Positions 12,649 through 23,439 of a DNA stretch of 64,000 bases are shown here, one piece after another. How positions within the stretch are numbered: the stretch's first letter is position 1; every line of letters starts with the position of its first letter. The stretch lies in NCBI RefSeq assembly GCF_032118995.1, contig NC_092661.1:2501-66500 (forward strand), given 5' to 3'. The notes beneath the pieces are model-generated. The model was not told the origin of the DNA. It was given only the letters and a program-made list of their open reading frames with translations, and did not search any database. The position numbers were made by a program, and so were the translations under genes. This DNA is from Asterias amurensis. Lineage: Eukaryota; Echinodermata; Asteroidea; Forcipulatida; Asteriidae.

Positions 12649-13145
12649 AACAGCATTGCTTTTTATTTCAAATTAAAAACAATTTGAAGAAATAAATTAA
12701 CATAAACAAGTACAGGTACACGTATGTATTCACAAACACGTAACAAGACAGATAAACCGCAAAGTTGTCAGCTCACAATTAAAATATTTCAAAGCCATGG
12801 CACAACAATTTCTATTAATTGTCATATCGAACACTCCTATTGAAAAAAGGATTAAAAAAAATTTTTTTTTTAAAGGATTAATAATAAAAAACAAAAGGTA
12901 TGTTGTTGTAACTCCTAAGCTTGAGTGTAAATAAGGAGTGTACAATTTTGTGAACTTCTGGGAATATAAAGTATACTATCTGATTGGAATTTCACAGATT
13001 AAGTCATAATGCAAATGGCATTATCAAGGTGTACAAAAGGGCGATAGTTCCATACCTTTGACCTTTATACCCCCAGAAACAAATGGGACTTTCTGTTCTC
13101 TCAAGTTGCAAGTTCCCCCCCCCCAAAAAAAAAACATAATTACAC
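12649..13145. other. AT-rich non-coding stretch
   Basis: A/T runs dominate. No exon, RNA gene or bounded repeat was recognised. Confidence 0.5.
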
Positions 13146-13575
13146 AACTGAGTTTGCCCGGAGGCTAGAGGCAGTGTGAATCCTCGCTTAGCAGCAGGTT
13201 CTGCAAATGATTTAATAGATTTGCATCCAGAATAAAGAATATTAATTTGGTTTGTACCCATATACACTGATGAATTGCCACTGTTTACTCCGTACTTACC
13301 CGAGTAAAAAATCACAGGCATATTACTCGGTTGGTATTCGAACCCACGACCGTTGCAAATCTAGAGCAGTGTCATACCAACTAGACCACTGAGATTGCCC
13401 GGTGGCTAGAGGCATTTTGAATCGTAAGTGTAGCAGCGGGTACTGCAAACGATTTATAGATGTTACACTTGCATCCGAAATAAAGAATATTAATTTGTTT
13501 TTTTTACCCTTACACACCAATAATTGTTAGCACTTTATACTCAGAACTTACCAGAGTTCTGCGAAGAAAAAATAT
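13146..13575 (-). mobile_element. tRNA-derived SINE, tandem partial plus full monomer
   Basis: On the minus strand a tRNA-like head has an A box 'tggtctagttgg' (about 13371-13390) and a B box 'gggttcgaat' (about 13335-13350). It is followed by a body containing 'aatattctttattctgg' and ending 'gcctctagcctccgggcaa'. A second body (13394-13575) lies directly upstream with the same end, so this is a body-head-body dimer. Fragments of the body recur at 40803 (plus strand) and 57870. Confidence 0.7.
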
Positions 13576-15285
13576 CAAAGGCATAAAAAAAACTATTAAT
13601 CGGGTGGGATTCAAGGGAAAAAAAATGACATCGCACCGTGGCTTTGAAGACAACACAAAAAAGAACAACACTAATGCATGCAAGGCAGTATGACAGTCTG
13701 ATGGTCAACAAACTCCTACAATATCAAGCAAATCTGAAAATGAACAAGCACATAAAGATTTCTTACATGTACACATTTACAACTTCAATAATGAATCATA
13801 CTGTCTTGCATAGCATTTTTGGGACAGGAAAGGTGCACAAATACATAACTCTCATCCATTCATTCGTTCATTCATTCATTCTATCTACTGTACACAACTA
13901 AATGATATGGTTTCATGGATAATGTATAGGAGCAAATAGAGTCCATTTCATACTGTAACAACTACACTTAATACATTATGAAGTATCAAACACTTTTCAG
14001 TTACAAAATGAAATTCATTTACAATTTGTACAACAATCATTCATAACTCCTAACAAAATACATACGTGCAGGGATACATCTATATAGACCACACACACAA
14101 ATGTTTGTCATTGGATTAAGGAAAAATGCTTCAAGTGTCATCATTTGTAGGTACCAGAAAAAATCATTCACAGCACGTCTGTGGAAATGGGGTTTTTTCA
14201 AGTAAAGTGACGGAGGACAGGATTGAAATCTACATGGCATTATCTGCATTTCAGTCTTGGGTATACAAGTTTCTGTGTCTTTTGCATATTCATGGAGAGC
14301 ATTTTTTCCAAGGACAAGCATCTATGAGTGATTATAGTACAACAAATATTGAATACATTTCCTTTTTGCATTGTCAGAACTTGATCAATCTGCACCATGC
14401 ATTCTCATATGCATCCAATGTTTGTATTTAACACAACTAACCATAGTCCTTTGATGATACTTGCTCCTTCAGTGATGTCAAACATTTCACATAGACAAAT
14501 CCTAAGAAACATGAAAAAAGACACATTCAATTTAAATGTTTTATAAGACTATTTATGAACAATGACACACAGCATTACAAAACGATTCTGAACTTGTAGG
14601 TGACATTAACATAAAGAGACCAAGTTAAGGAAAGGACATACAAACAAAATGAATCACAGTTGTGGGTACTCTTTGTTCTTTGAGGCATGGTGCACAATTT
14701 CAGTAATCATGAAAACTGATTACTTTGTTTTCAATACTTCATATTCATGGACTCACAGTCTGGTGTCTCTATTAATTCAGACGTTTTTCCTTTCATCTCA
14801 AACTAGGGTTTCTTTTTAGCTCTTTTTGCATTCGATTTTGTTACGTGCGCACATCATTTCGTTTTTCCCGTTCAGTCATTCAATTTTGCTTCGCTTTAGG
14901 CATTCTATTTCATTTATCATGTTTATAGGTAATCAAGACTTCACTTTGAGGCAATGAAGAAGTCAACAGTGATCAACTTCATACTTGTGGTGTGAATAGC
15001 AAAGGGTGGAGGGGGTGGGGGAGGGGTAGGGTAAGGCTCTTTGTCTGGGTTCATTCCATAAATGAGTCAACGAGGCAATAAAGAAGTCCACAGTTTGTCC
15101 AATATTGGTAAACCAGGGTGGTTCAACCATAAGGATTGTAGCTAGACTCTTTCATTAATTTGTTTATTGAATTGTTGTTGATGTTAGCAGGGATTCTGGC
15201 ATGTGTGTGTGTGTGTGTACTCCAGCTTATCACAACTAGGCATTCTACACTATACACAGCTAGTGAAGAAATTAAATGCTGGTGT
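13576..15285. other. Probable 3' flank of the 15-19 kb gene; simple repeats
   Basis: This holds a (CATT)n tract at 13854-13886, a G-quadruplex-type run GGG-GGGGG-GGGGG-GGGG-GGG at 15004-15031 and a (TG)n tract at about 15202-15219. An AATAAA on the minus strand (forward TTTATT at about 15161) lies about 120 bases past the stop of the exon at 15286-15499 and could be its poly(A) signal. Confidence 0.4.
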
Positions 15286-15499
15286 TCATAAGCGCAGAAT
15301 AATTTTGCGGTAAGCAGAGCCAAGATTTTGAGCCATAGAGTGATGTTTTCCGGTCTTAAGTTCCTCCACTTCTTTGATCAGCCTCTTCACAATCAGCTTT
15401 AAATTGTTCCTTTCTACATCCTCATATTTTCGTTTGTGCCAATTATTTATAAGAGATTTAAAATGAAGACAATTATTTGTTTCCTTTTTCTTTTGGTTT
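15286..15499 (-). CDS. Candidate C-terminal exon, coiled-coil protein (unknown)
   Basis: The minus strand is open for 71 codons to a TGA at 15286-15288 and begins just after a pyrimidine-rich acceptor (tttgtttgtAG, junction at 15499/15500). The peptide is rich in Lys and Glu with leucine/isoleucine at heptad-like spacing: NNLKLIVKRLIKEVEELK lies in the middle and the end is SAYRKIILRL. That points to an amphipathic helix or coiled coil. The exon needs two bases from the exon before it, and no exon found here ends in that phase. A minus-strand AATAAA lies about 120 bases downstream. I do not recognise the family. There is no internal Met near its start, so a simple Met-to-stop scan misses it. 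Confidence 0.5.
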
Positions 15500-15694
15500 C
15501 TACAAACAAACAGCTACAGAACAACTTACTGTCATCTGGCCAATGAAAATGAAAGCCAAACATGAAACCAGCTCCCTCAAGAGTTCGGCATGCACGATCC
15601 AACCTCTTTTTTGCATTTGCCATCCATAGGTGTTTATGCGCATGTGCACATCTCATTTGCATATTTCATAGGAAGGGCCTATTTGTCATCAAAG

Positions 15695-15906
15695 TTAGAA
15701 AACCCAATAACGATAAAAAAAACACCCTTGTTGCAAAACTTTTTTCGAAAACTACCTTTAAACCTTTAAACCTATGTTACTTCACAAGGAGATGTTTCTC
15801 ACAATTTGCTTATACTATCAACAGCTTTCCACTGCTCGTGACCAAAACTATAAAGTTTTTGGGCTAACAATTATTTGGTGTAATTACTACTAGTGTTCAG
15901 TGCCTC
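15695..15906 (-). mobile_element. TTAA MITE fragment (family 1)
   Basis: Shared pieces are 'aaaacacccttgttgc', 'gtttctcacaat', 'tactatcaac', and a decayed end 'agtgttcagtgcct'. The left half is missing. Confidence 0.5.
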
Positions 15907-15942
15907 TATAAAGACCATTTTAAAATACATGTATGTACTTAC

Positions 15943-16016
15943 CACAGAACAACAGCAAGATGATTTACAAATCATTGTCAGAAACATTTGTATCAGAGTT
16001 TCTGTCAAAGCATGGT
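15943..16016 (-). other. Candidate 74-nt exon of the same minus-strand gene
   Basis: A good acceptor (gttctgttgtAG) ends next to 16016 and a good donor (CTGTG|GTAAGTAC) follows 15943. One frame is open through the segment (HALTETLIQMFLTMICKSS in its middle), needing one base from the previous exon and ending on a codon boundary. That phase does not fit the exon at 15286-15499 directly, so it is an alternative or untranslated exon, or chance. Confidence 0.3.
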
Positions 16017-16203
16017 CTACAACAGAACAAAATATACACATAATCAGTTAAAACAAGTGTTCATGATCAAACACACTTGAATCACATCAGGGCCTAAATT
16101 AAAATAAATAAATAAATAGTAATAGCAAAACCATTCTCTATATATGATAAGTGTGCTGATTTTCATACATGACACAACAAACATGACCTACATCTTTACG
16201 TCC

Positions 16204-16400
16204 AATCTGAAGGACGGAGCAATAATGGTTAGGACACTTAACCATCGCTTTGACTTTCTGATTGAACGTAAAGCTGTAGGTCCCGTGTGTTGTAAACAGC
16301 ATGTAAAAATAGTGCAGTTCATATCGCGAAAAGCGAACAGGTTACTGCGCCCCAGTATTCCTGGTTTAATTGGCTGCATAATGCGCCATAGCACCTTGTA
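16204..16400 (+). mobile_element. SINE body fragment
   Basis: It carries 'gacacttaaccatcgctttg' and, after it, 'gtaggtcccgtgtgttgta', the continuation of the Leu-like SINE family seen at 112 and 31025. No tRNA head is attached. Confidence 0.55.
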
Positions 16401-16429
16401 AAACAATTTCCAAAAATAGGTCTCATAAA

Positions 16430-16640
16430 TGTAAGCTCCACTGTACCTGGCAGGTAAAATAATGCGCACTTTCATATGCCCCTTAGGGGTGTGATAAAGC
16501 GCACTGTAAATGTACATGTAAAACCAAGTATTATTAAAAATGCTTAATGACACAAAATGTCACCACTCAGAGTCGAACCCATACTCTGCTGATCAGAAAC
16601 ACCAGACTTTGACTGCCGCATCAAATGGCTCCACCAAAAT
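16430..16640 (-). mobile_element. SINE copy with degraded tRNA-like head
   Basis: On the minus strand 'tctggtgtttctgatcagca' and the B-box-like 'gggttcgactc' (about 16568-16580) match the heads at 112 and 31025, followed by 'gtgtcattaagc'. It faces away from the SINE body at 16204, so two inserts lie in opposite orientation. Confidence 0.6.
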
Positions 16641-16855
16641 ATTGCATTAACAGCCCACCAAGGTGGGCTACCTTAGAAAGATATATGTTAATTAAACTGT
16701 ATAAAATGTAAGGTGTCTTTCTTCTTCATCCTTTTTTCCCCCTCAAAAATGTATGTTTATGAGTGTATGTCGAATGCTGAACTTGCATTTCTAGCCACAG
16801 ATATGAATTGTGAAGGGATTAATGAATGTGAAAGAATGTATAAAATATAAATCAC

Positions 16856-16981
16856 TTAAGTAATCAAAGTGCCATTTTTCAGAAAGTCAATGTTGACCCT
16901 GATAAGATGTTTCTTGAAGTTTTGAGGCCCAACGTAAGGAACTCCCAGTTGCAAGAAGTGCAGGGCAAAATGTTTGTCACT
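16856..16981 (-). CDS. Candidate coding exon, in phase with exon at 17833
   Basis: A long pyrimidine tract ends in AG directly before 16981 (cctttct-type, '...caacccttAG'). The minus strand then reads SDKHFALHFLQLGVPYVGPQ followed by NFKKHLIRVNIDFLKNGTLIT and a TAA at 16856-16858. The exon at 17833-17911 ends on a codon boundary, which is the phase needed here. Whether the frame ends at this TAA or leaves through a weak GT (after ATCAGG) is unclear. I do not recognise the protein. The plus strand is also open here over 39 codons; the minus reading is preferred because acceptor, phase and neighbouring exons agree. Confidence 0.45.
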   Translation of the reverse strand, partial: SDKHFALHFLQLGVPYVGPQNFKKHLIRVNIDFLKNGTLIT

Positions 16982-17044
16982 CTAAGGGTTGAGATTTAAA
17001 GAAACGGTAGCTAGCAAAAAGAACCTATTTTGGTAGTCATGGTA

Positions 17045-17330
17045 GAACACATGGTACTTACATGGCACATGGTGCAAATGGAAGTATAGGCCAAATACTA
17101 CTCCATCAGGTTATTATTCACCTTTTACTACTAAAATGGCCAACCCAGCACTACCACAGTCACCTCTGTCCTAACTCTATGCATCCACTAACCATGCTGC
17201 TTAGAGTAGCAGAACTTCATGCATTGTCAGTGCTTACTTACAAAGGTCTTACAAAATGCTTTCAAAGGAATTTCATGGCAACAAAGGCTCCATTAAAAAA
17301 AGGAAGTGAGTATGCAAGAGCATAACAAAG
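17045..17330. repeat. Distant copy of a ~300-bp repeated block
   Basis: It resembles the blocks at 32645-32960 and 59110-59425: 'gcacatggtgcaaatg', 'ccagcactaccacag', 'aatgctttcaaagg' and 'acaaaggctcc' occur in the same order. It is the most diverged of the three and carries no open frame. Confidence 0.4.
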
Positions 17331-17400
17331 AAAGTGTTTAATGTTGATAATGACCAGCTGGAACTCTGTTTATAACCAATTATTTTTGGTTACTATACAC

Positions 17401-17510
17401 TAGTCTTGGTGCAAGACAGTTCTTGTTGCGGGCAATGCAGGCGCTGTTGGTGAGTTGGTCGCACTGTGTTAAAGAAAAACGAGGAATGTCTTGCACCAAG
17501 AATGCATTCA
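17401..17510. repeat. Inverted repeat 'agtcttggtgcaagaca'
   Basis: 'tcttggtgcaagaca' (about 17404) is mirrored by 'tgtcttgcaccaaga' (about 17488-17502), enclosing about 70 bases. A variant 'ctagtcttggtcccaagacc' occurs at 59462. Confidence 0.6.
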
Positions 17511-17684
17511 AAAAGTGTCTGAGTCATAGAAATTAAACAAACGCACGGAGCTCAAGGTCGTCAGAAAACAGATACATTTTTACAGAGTTTCTTAATGTAT
17601 TATGCCTTTGAACCAAAAAGGCATAAATGAATGGGAATAAAAGAGCATTCACTCGTTCTTAAATTTGTGTTTAAAACTATGCAG

Positions 17685-17752
17685 GGTCGTGGCCATGATT
17701 AAAGGCCCTCGCCTTTCGCTCGAGCCTTTACCAAATGGCCAAGACCCTTCCA
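17685..17752. repeat. Inverted repeat around GGCCAT/ATGGCC
   Basis: 'gggtcgtggccatgattaaa' is mirrored by 'tttaccaaatggccaagaccc', with a GC-rich loop 'ggccctcgcctttcgctcga'. Likely a small foldback element. Confidence 0.55.
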
Positions 17753-17832
17753 GTTTCACACTGCTGTTCATGACTACCATTTCATTCCATTCATTAGACC
17801 TTGTCTATTGGATTCAAAAAAATTAAACTTAC

Positions 17833-17911
17833 CTTTATAGCTACTGGCCAGAATGAGTAATGCCGGGAGTGCATTAAGTTACTTCATTGTATAGTGAAGA
17901 TCTTATTGAAT
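17833..17911 (-). CDS. Candidate start-codon exon of a minus-strand gene
   Basis: Both splice signals are strong: acceptor 'gatctgttttAG' next to 17911 and donor ATAAAG|GTAAGTTT after 17833. All frames close early in the exon. An ATG at 17872-17874 then opens a 14-codon frame, MHSRHYSFWPVAIK, ending exactly on a codon boundary at the donor. The exon at 16856-16981 continues in that phase. The 5' part would be untranslated and follow the first exon at 18829-18895. The function is unknown. Confidence 0.45.
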
Positions 17912-18253
17912 CTAAAACAGATCAATGGTCAAAGAATAGAAATTAAGGATAAATTATAAATTATTATGTCAATTGCATCAAATAATGTCACTACCCTCCA
18001 GCAGGACCCCACCAACCTCCAGAAATTGTTATTATTAATATTATTATTATTATTATTTTGGACAATCTGTCGTTTTGTGCGCACAGTCTTGTTAACTCCC
18101 GGGAGAAAGGTTTACGATATCGCAACTCACCATTCACACTAATCTCTCTCATAGTACAAACATTGGTTTAACATCTATGATTATGAATTGCACAAATCAA
18201 GAAATTGTGATTCAGTAATTAGACGACAATATTTGTTCTCTAGTCATTGTGAA

Positions 18254-18330
18254 AACAGCGGTTAGCTGGGGGATATGACCACAATATTGTGATGTAAGTC
18301 CTGCAGTCTAACCACCTGACCACGGTGACA
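18254..18330 (-). mobile_element. Degraded tRNA-like SINE head
   Basis: The minus strand contains 'gtggtcaggtggttagac' (A-box-like) and, about 40 bases on, a decayed B box 'ggtcatatccc'. The family differs from the other SINEs in the window. Confidence 0.35.
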
Positions 18331-18499
18331 CTACATTAATATGTACTTTAACTATACTAACTAGTCTGGATTTATAGTTATAGCCCTATTTAGTATTATT
18401 AAAAGGAAAGTACACGTTTGGTTATTATTACTCAAAATAAAAATTAACTTAAAAACTGGCTTGACGATCATTGGACTTGGATGGCTGATGGAAGTATAA

Positions 18500-18605
18500 A
18501 ATAATGTAGGAAACGACTCCCTCTATGATTTATATGGGATACACCTAGTAGTAAGAAGACTGGTCTTTAACAAAATAACAATTACCAAACGTAAACAATG
18601 CTTTT
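18500..18605 (+). mobile_element. Internally deleted TTAA MITE remnant
   Basis: 'ggaaacgactccctct' and 'aagactggtctttaacaaa' followed by 'caattaccaaacg' match the two halves of family 1 with the middle missing. Confidence 0.4.
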
Positions 18606-18828
18606 CAGTACACTACGTACATACAAACGTGTACATTAGGCTTAGCTTACTACATAGATGCGTAGACCAGCTATCCGAAGAAAACGATTTAAAAGTAGCT
18701 TCTCTCGAGCGGACGGCGGAATGAACCAGATAAATGTACTCTAACAACCCTTAGCTTGACTTGTGTGCTTTAGTTGCTTCATAAATAATACTTTACACAG
18801 ATATTAACAGTCAAAATTGTACACTTAC

Positions 18829-18895
18829 TCATTTTATACTTCCCGCGATGATGTTCACCATCTTGAATTGATCGCGGAATGCAACACTAAACATA
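18829..18895 (-). promoter_or_regulatory. Candidate promoter and first exon (minus strand)
   Basis: The minus strand reads a YY1-like AAGATGG (about 18859-18866), then 'catcgcgggaagtataaaat' and a donor ATGA|GTAAGT with the junction after 18829. GC content is locally high, including 'ggacggcgg' and 'gcgccctag'. An ATG inside opens only a 10-codon frame, so the exon is probably untranslated. It would feed the exon at 17833. The start coordinate is a guess because no TSS signal fixes it. Confidence 0.35.
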
Positions 18896-19096
18896 ACTAG
18901 TCTACAGAGGGCGCTAGGGTTGTTCTTAGATGAAATGAATTTTCTTTGGCCCTGTTATAACAAAATATACTACCAGACTAAAGTTACCAGCATAATACCA
19001 TGTCATGTTCAGCTTGCGAGTGGTATCCAGCTCGTTTCTGCTTAACATACAATTCTTTGAAATAATGGGCCCTGGATGCCATGCCACCTAGGCCCC

Positions 19097-19119
19097 GGGG
19101 GGGGGGGGGGGGGGGGGGG
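19097..19119. repeat. G23 homopolymer
   Basis: The run follows 'ccacctaggcccc'. The duplicate at 36220 has 19 G and extra C before it, so the tract length drifts between the duplicate copies. Confidence 0.95.
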
Positions 19120-19775
19120 ATGGGGGATGATGGGAGGGGCAAACCCGGGATTGTTCAGGTCCTGGGGAGAATGGTGGAAATTGCACTCTGTGTCCTATTA
19201 AACGAATTTTGACCATTTAAAATATTGCCTTGACGGGAACAGCCCTTGACTTATAATATTATAGTGGTTATAATGTTTACAAGTTGGCAATATCTTAAAA
19301 GAAGTATTCAAAGTGTACAGAGGTAACACAACTTCTCAGACTGAGTGCACATTGCTTAAGAGTTTTGGCAATATCTCAACTTCTCAGATTGTGTACTACT
19401 ATGGGACTCTTCTCTCAGGAATTTTTGCAATAATATCTCAAAAGAAGTATAAGAAGCGTTACCACGATATCTCTAACTGTGTCTTGATCTAGGGATAATT
19501 ATTCTTATAGTTTTGGCAATAAAGTAGTGCAGCCAAGCTTGAGTGCAGTGGCTTTGGGCTAAAGTAAAATGTGTTTTAAGACATTTTTCACTAGTGGCAA
19601 AAAAAAGCAATTTCTTTTACAGGGGTATTTTATTATTTTAAAATCTTAATTACCACAAAGTTGTTTCTTGTTTCACATGACCAAGGTATTTATTTCACAC
19701 TAAGCCATAAACATAAATGTGGCAAAATAAAATGAACATTTTGAAAATACTATACACATAACGGGCAAAAAACAC

Positions 19776-20141
19776 TTAAAAGTCAAAGACAGTGGACATT
19801 ATTGATAACTGTTAAAGACTAGTTTTCACAGTTGATGTATCTCAACATATATGCATAAAATAACTAACCTGTAAAAATTTGAGCTCGATTTGAAAGAAAA
19901 ACCAACGTCACACAAAGTTGTGTGCTTTCGATGCTTGACTTCGAGACCTCAAATTCTAAGTCCGAGGTCTTGAAATCAAATTCGTGGAAAATTACTTCTT
20001 TCTCCAAAACTATGGCACACCAGAGGGAGCCATTTCTCACAATGTTTTATACCATCAACTTCTCCCAATTACTCATTACCAAGTAAGATTTTATGCTAAT
20101 AATTATTCTGAGTAATTACCAGGAGTGTCCACTGCCTTTAA
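19776..20141 (-). mobile_element. TTAA MITE (family 1), duplicate copy 1
   Basis: TTAA at 19776 and 20138-20141, with ends 'gacagtggacattattg' and 'gtgtccactgccttt'. The same insertion occurs in copy 2 (36892-37280), so it predates the duplication. A short interior deletion after 'gctcgat' distinguishes copy 1. Confidence 0.85.
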
Positions 20142-21235
20142 GTGATTGATAGTTATGGTAATAGGCATTAATAGGGCTAACTGAAATTAATTAGGTTAGA
20201 AGACAATACCAGTATGAAAACAAGGGGTTGCTACATAGATTGGTTTTGACCTCATCGCAAATACTTGGTACGCATGCATAGCGATCAAGTTTGATTGCGA
20301 GCTGGATCAGCATGCACCTTGTTCAACAGTGAGGGCTACCCAAAAGAATTTGCGAAAAAGGTCTTTGATGACATTAGTTAACAACAGGGTGGACCACGTG
20401 AAGGTTGTCATCTTCCACCCCACAACAGTTAAAGGGATCATAATACATCAAAGTGTGTAACCATTACAACGATTGCTTCATTGGAAATGTTACCCCCTTT
20501 GATACCTAGCCTACGGAGTAAAAAACCAGAGATAACAAATACTCTGGAAAACCCCGCTTAAATTTATCTATAATAACTATGACTTAAGAAATGGTTTCAA
20601 TTTTTCAATTAAAGTTGTTGACCAGGATTATGCGGTTAAAGAAAATTGTATATACTGTTTTCTAGCAGTAAAACCAGTTCCTTTGTCTAAGATAAGATAC
20701 ATTATATAATTTAAATCAATTTCCTATATCGGAAGTCATTATTAATAGTGGCTAGCTCCCATTGTCTGCAGAGTGAAGAAACACTCTTGTGAGAAAGTAC
20801 TCTTGAAAACCCTGATATTAGCATCAAATAGCTACTACATAGGCATTATCAAACTTGTCAACAATTTTGTAATTAAAAAAAACCTTGTTAACAAGTACTC
20901 TCAACTATAACACTGTTGCGAATGGTATATCACAATACCAATCTTAGTGTGGCATTTTTGCCACAAAATTAACACAAGATAATAAAACCAATGTCATGTC
21001 CTTTGTATTAAAAAAATACCATAATTAACGAGCAATCTCAAATATTGAAAGGTATAAAGATTATGGATACTGAGTGTGACATTAATGCAACATAATTAAC
21101 AGTAGATAATATAAATGTTGTCACCTTTGTTATAACCATTGTAAATAATTAATATAGCAACTTGTACTCGGTACCCGGCGAACAGCGCCCTCTATTGAGC
21201 AAAAACTCCACATCATGCACAAATTTATGATAAAT
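20142..21235. other. Duplicated non-coding stretch
   Basis: It is present in both copies with few differences. No exon was recognised. A CACGTG E-box core lies at about 20395 in 'gaccacgtgaagg'. Confidence 0.5.
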
Positions 21236-21510
21236 AGCACTGCCTAGCTGATAACAATGAACATTACAATTAATTAGCATAACAATGACTCAAACACCCT
21301 CAAGGAACACAGTAGAATGTCAAAACCATTGTAGTTAATTAACATATTTATGAGGACTCCATAAACCTACAATGCCATGCCCATTATAATTAATAAGTTT
21401 ACTCGAATACCCTCAATAAACATACAATGTCATGACCATTGTAATTTATTAGCATAATAATGAGGACTAAAACATCCTCAAGGAACACAGTACAATGTCA
21501 TGACCATAAT
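21236..21510. repeat. Diverged ~75-bp tandem repeat
   Basis: 'cc(a)ttgtaatt.attagcata' alternates with 'ccctcaaggaacacagta' and 'aatgtcatgacc' about every 75 bases, 3-4 times. Shared with 38400-38665. Confidence 0.6.
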
Positions 21511-21811
21511 TTAAAACCTCAATAACAGTTATTGTGAGTCACAATATTTATGTCCTTAAATAATAACTAATACAAAACAAACATGGTGGCCACCATGTGG
21601 GGGTACCCCCAGAACACTTATAATATTGTTTGGATGAATAATGGAAAGACAGAGTGACACTTAGTAAAAGGTACCATTCATATTTAATACATCAATCAAA
21701 TTCAGTAAAAGTAAAACTAAATTTTATTAGTTTGTAATGTTAAACCACTCATATACACTTCATGACAAGCTTGTTGTCTTTATATTTCTGATGAGTTTAC
21801 CCTATTGTTTC

Positions 21812-22030
21812 ATATTTGTAATGAGCAATTGCATTACAAATTTACATAACTTGTTTCATGCTTGTAATGCAGTACTTCATTACGCACTTGAAACTTTGAC
21901 ATACTTGCAATGAGGTATTTCATTGCAAGGATGTTTTGCATGAGTGTAATGAAATACCTCATTACAAACAAGCAATATAAAAATGTGAATACATTAACTT
22001 GTAAGGAATTATCTCATTACAAGTTATTAC
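21812..22030. repeat. Cluster of five short hairpins (TGTAATGAG type)
   Basis: Five consecutive 22-28-base palindromes occur here. They include TTGTAATGAG...CATTACAA, CTTGCAATGAG...TTGCAAG, TGTAATGAAAT...CTCATTACA and ACTTGTAA...TTACAAGT, each with 7-10-bp arms. They follow one another with short spacers and are kept in copy 2 at 38967-39185. Confidence 0.8.
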
Positions 22031-22691
22031 GTATTCTGTCTACAAAATAAGTTGAACAAGGCAGCTTGAAGCAGGAACTTCATCACATCAAGACATCACT
22101 ACAACTCAACAACTTAAAGACCTTAAATTCCTACAGCCAGCCCAAGCCATTCCTCATCACACCAGTAGACAAAAGTCCGCAGTTCAAGGCTACCATCACC
22201 CTTCCAGACATCGGCCATGCATCTCACAAGCTCCAACGAATCGTCAGCCAAGCTCAACTCAAGACCTTCCCAGAAACAAACAAGAATCAAACATCACTTC
22301 ACACAGACGACCAGCATTCCCTCCGAATGCGATGACACAGAGGAGACCTGCTGCATTCATATCCATGAGAATAAAGCACACGGCAGTCTGGGACACCATG
22401 ACAAATCAGCCTTGATCAAACACTCACACAAACAAAGGGTCTTTCAGAGCCAACACTCACACAAAAGAGTGTACCCACAAGTCAAATATACATATTTATA
22501 GTTTCTTCCTATTTCTATTTACCATGCAAAGCTTCAAGCAATACTATAAATATTCAAGTCATTGTTCCACAATAAGAAAACTTTGTTGTGTAAGTGAGTT
22601 CAATCTGCAGATGAATCTGGATGATCATGCTGTAATATCAAGATCCATTGGAAGATTTGTTCAATGTTGTTCATGCTCTTGGAACGTCTAC

Positions 22692-22877
22692 TCATTGGTC
22701 AAAGTACATCCTTAGTAACAGTCGAAGCTGGTGGATATGACCTTTGATGAGGGCAGTCATCATGAAGAAACAGTCCTCTTTACAAAGACGGTGTTGAAGC
22801 AACAATTTCATTGGTGCTGCATAATGTGGCTCAGCATCTTGACGTAACCAGCTCTTAGTTGTTCCACTCTGTTCATC
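22692..22877 (-). pseudogene. Exon-like block B, copy 1 (unknown gene)
   Basis: An acceptor (accatattacAG) lies next to 22877. The minus strand is then open for 61 codons with a protein-like composition, including TTKSWLRQDAEPHYAAP and MMTALIKGHIHQLRLLLRMY, to a stop at 22692. Copy 2 (39858-40044) has one extra base in the same segment that breaks this frame. No donor of good quality was found. Read with the blocks upstream on the minus strand, it looks like a late exon of a decayed multi-exon gene. Family not recognised. Confidence 0.35.
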
Positions 22878-23002
22878 CTGTAATATGGTATAAAACAAAA
22901 TTGAAACAAAAAGATTTGTAAGTTCAAATTTTGTGTTTAAGCAAAGTTTATTTTCCGCACGTTAATGGATTTCTCAGATTTATTAGCTAAAAGAGATCTT
23001 AC

Positions 23003-23369
23003 CTTCAAGGATCTTGGTACAGTGTAAGTAGTTGTAGAAATACTTAATGTATATCTCCTCAAGCCATGACGTATCTAACTTTGTGTTGTAATGTCACATC
23101 TTCATGGTCCATGTTGACAGGATGGCAGAAAAGTAGTCATCAAATAACCTGTATGTAAGTAGTAGAGCGACAGGTTGTCTTTAGCCGAAGCCATCTTGAG
23201 AACCTCTGATGGCAGCCTTCTACGCCCTGTCCAGCATCAGCATCTTAAGCTCAGTTGTTTCTGGTTGTGTGCTGTGTCATTCAGCTGATGTAAGAATGCT
23301 ACATCAATGGCCATTGGTAGCATTCTTGTATAGACCCCGTCTAGCGGATGACCTCTAGGGGTGCGCCAT
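23003..23369 (-). pseudogene. Exon-like block A, copy 1 (367 nt)
   Basis: Splice signals at both ends are strong: acceptor 'aactttctttcAG' next to 23369 and donor CTTGAAG|GTAAGATC after 23003. The frame opens as WRTPRGHPLDGVYTRMLPMA, closes after about 43 codons, and another frame ends the block as LDTSWLEEIYIKYFYNYLHC before the donor. At least one frameshift and one stop separate them, so it is read as a decayed coding exon of the host. Copy 2 is 40416-40778. Confidence 0.45.
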
Positions 23370-23439
23370 CTGAAAGAAAGTTGTTATCACATCAGTACAA
23401 ACCATATAGAGACTAATATAATGTAACCATCTGATGATC

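Noticed and set aside
16883-16999. 39-codon plus-strand frame (KVNVDPDKMFLEVLRP...) after a 'tttttcag' site
   Set aside because: It is antisense to the minus-strand exon at 16856-16981, which has a better acceptor and agrees in phase with the exon at 17833. It cannot be fully excluded.
22066-22335. 89-codon plus-strand frame, present in both duplicate copies (also 39220-39486)
   Set aside because: The differences I could read between the copies (Ser/Thr, Arg/Gln, Asn/Ile, Asp/Glu) are all replacements, which does not suggest protein constraint. There are no splice signals and no known domain.
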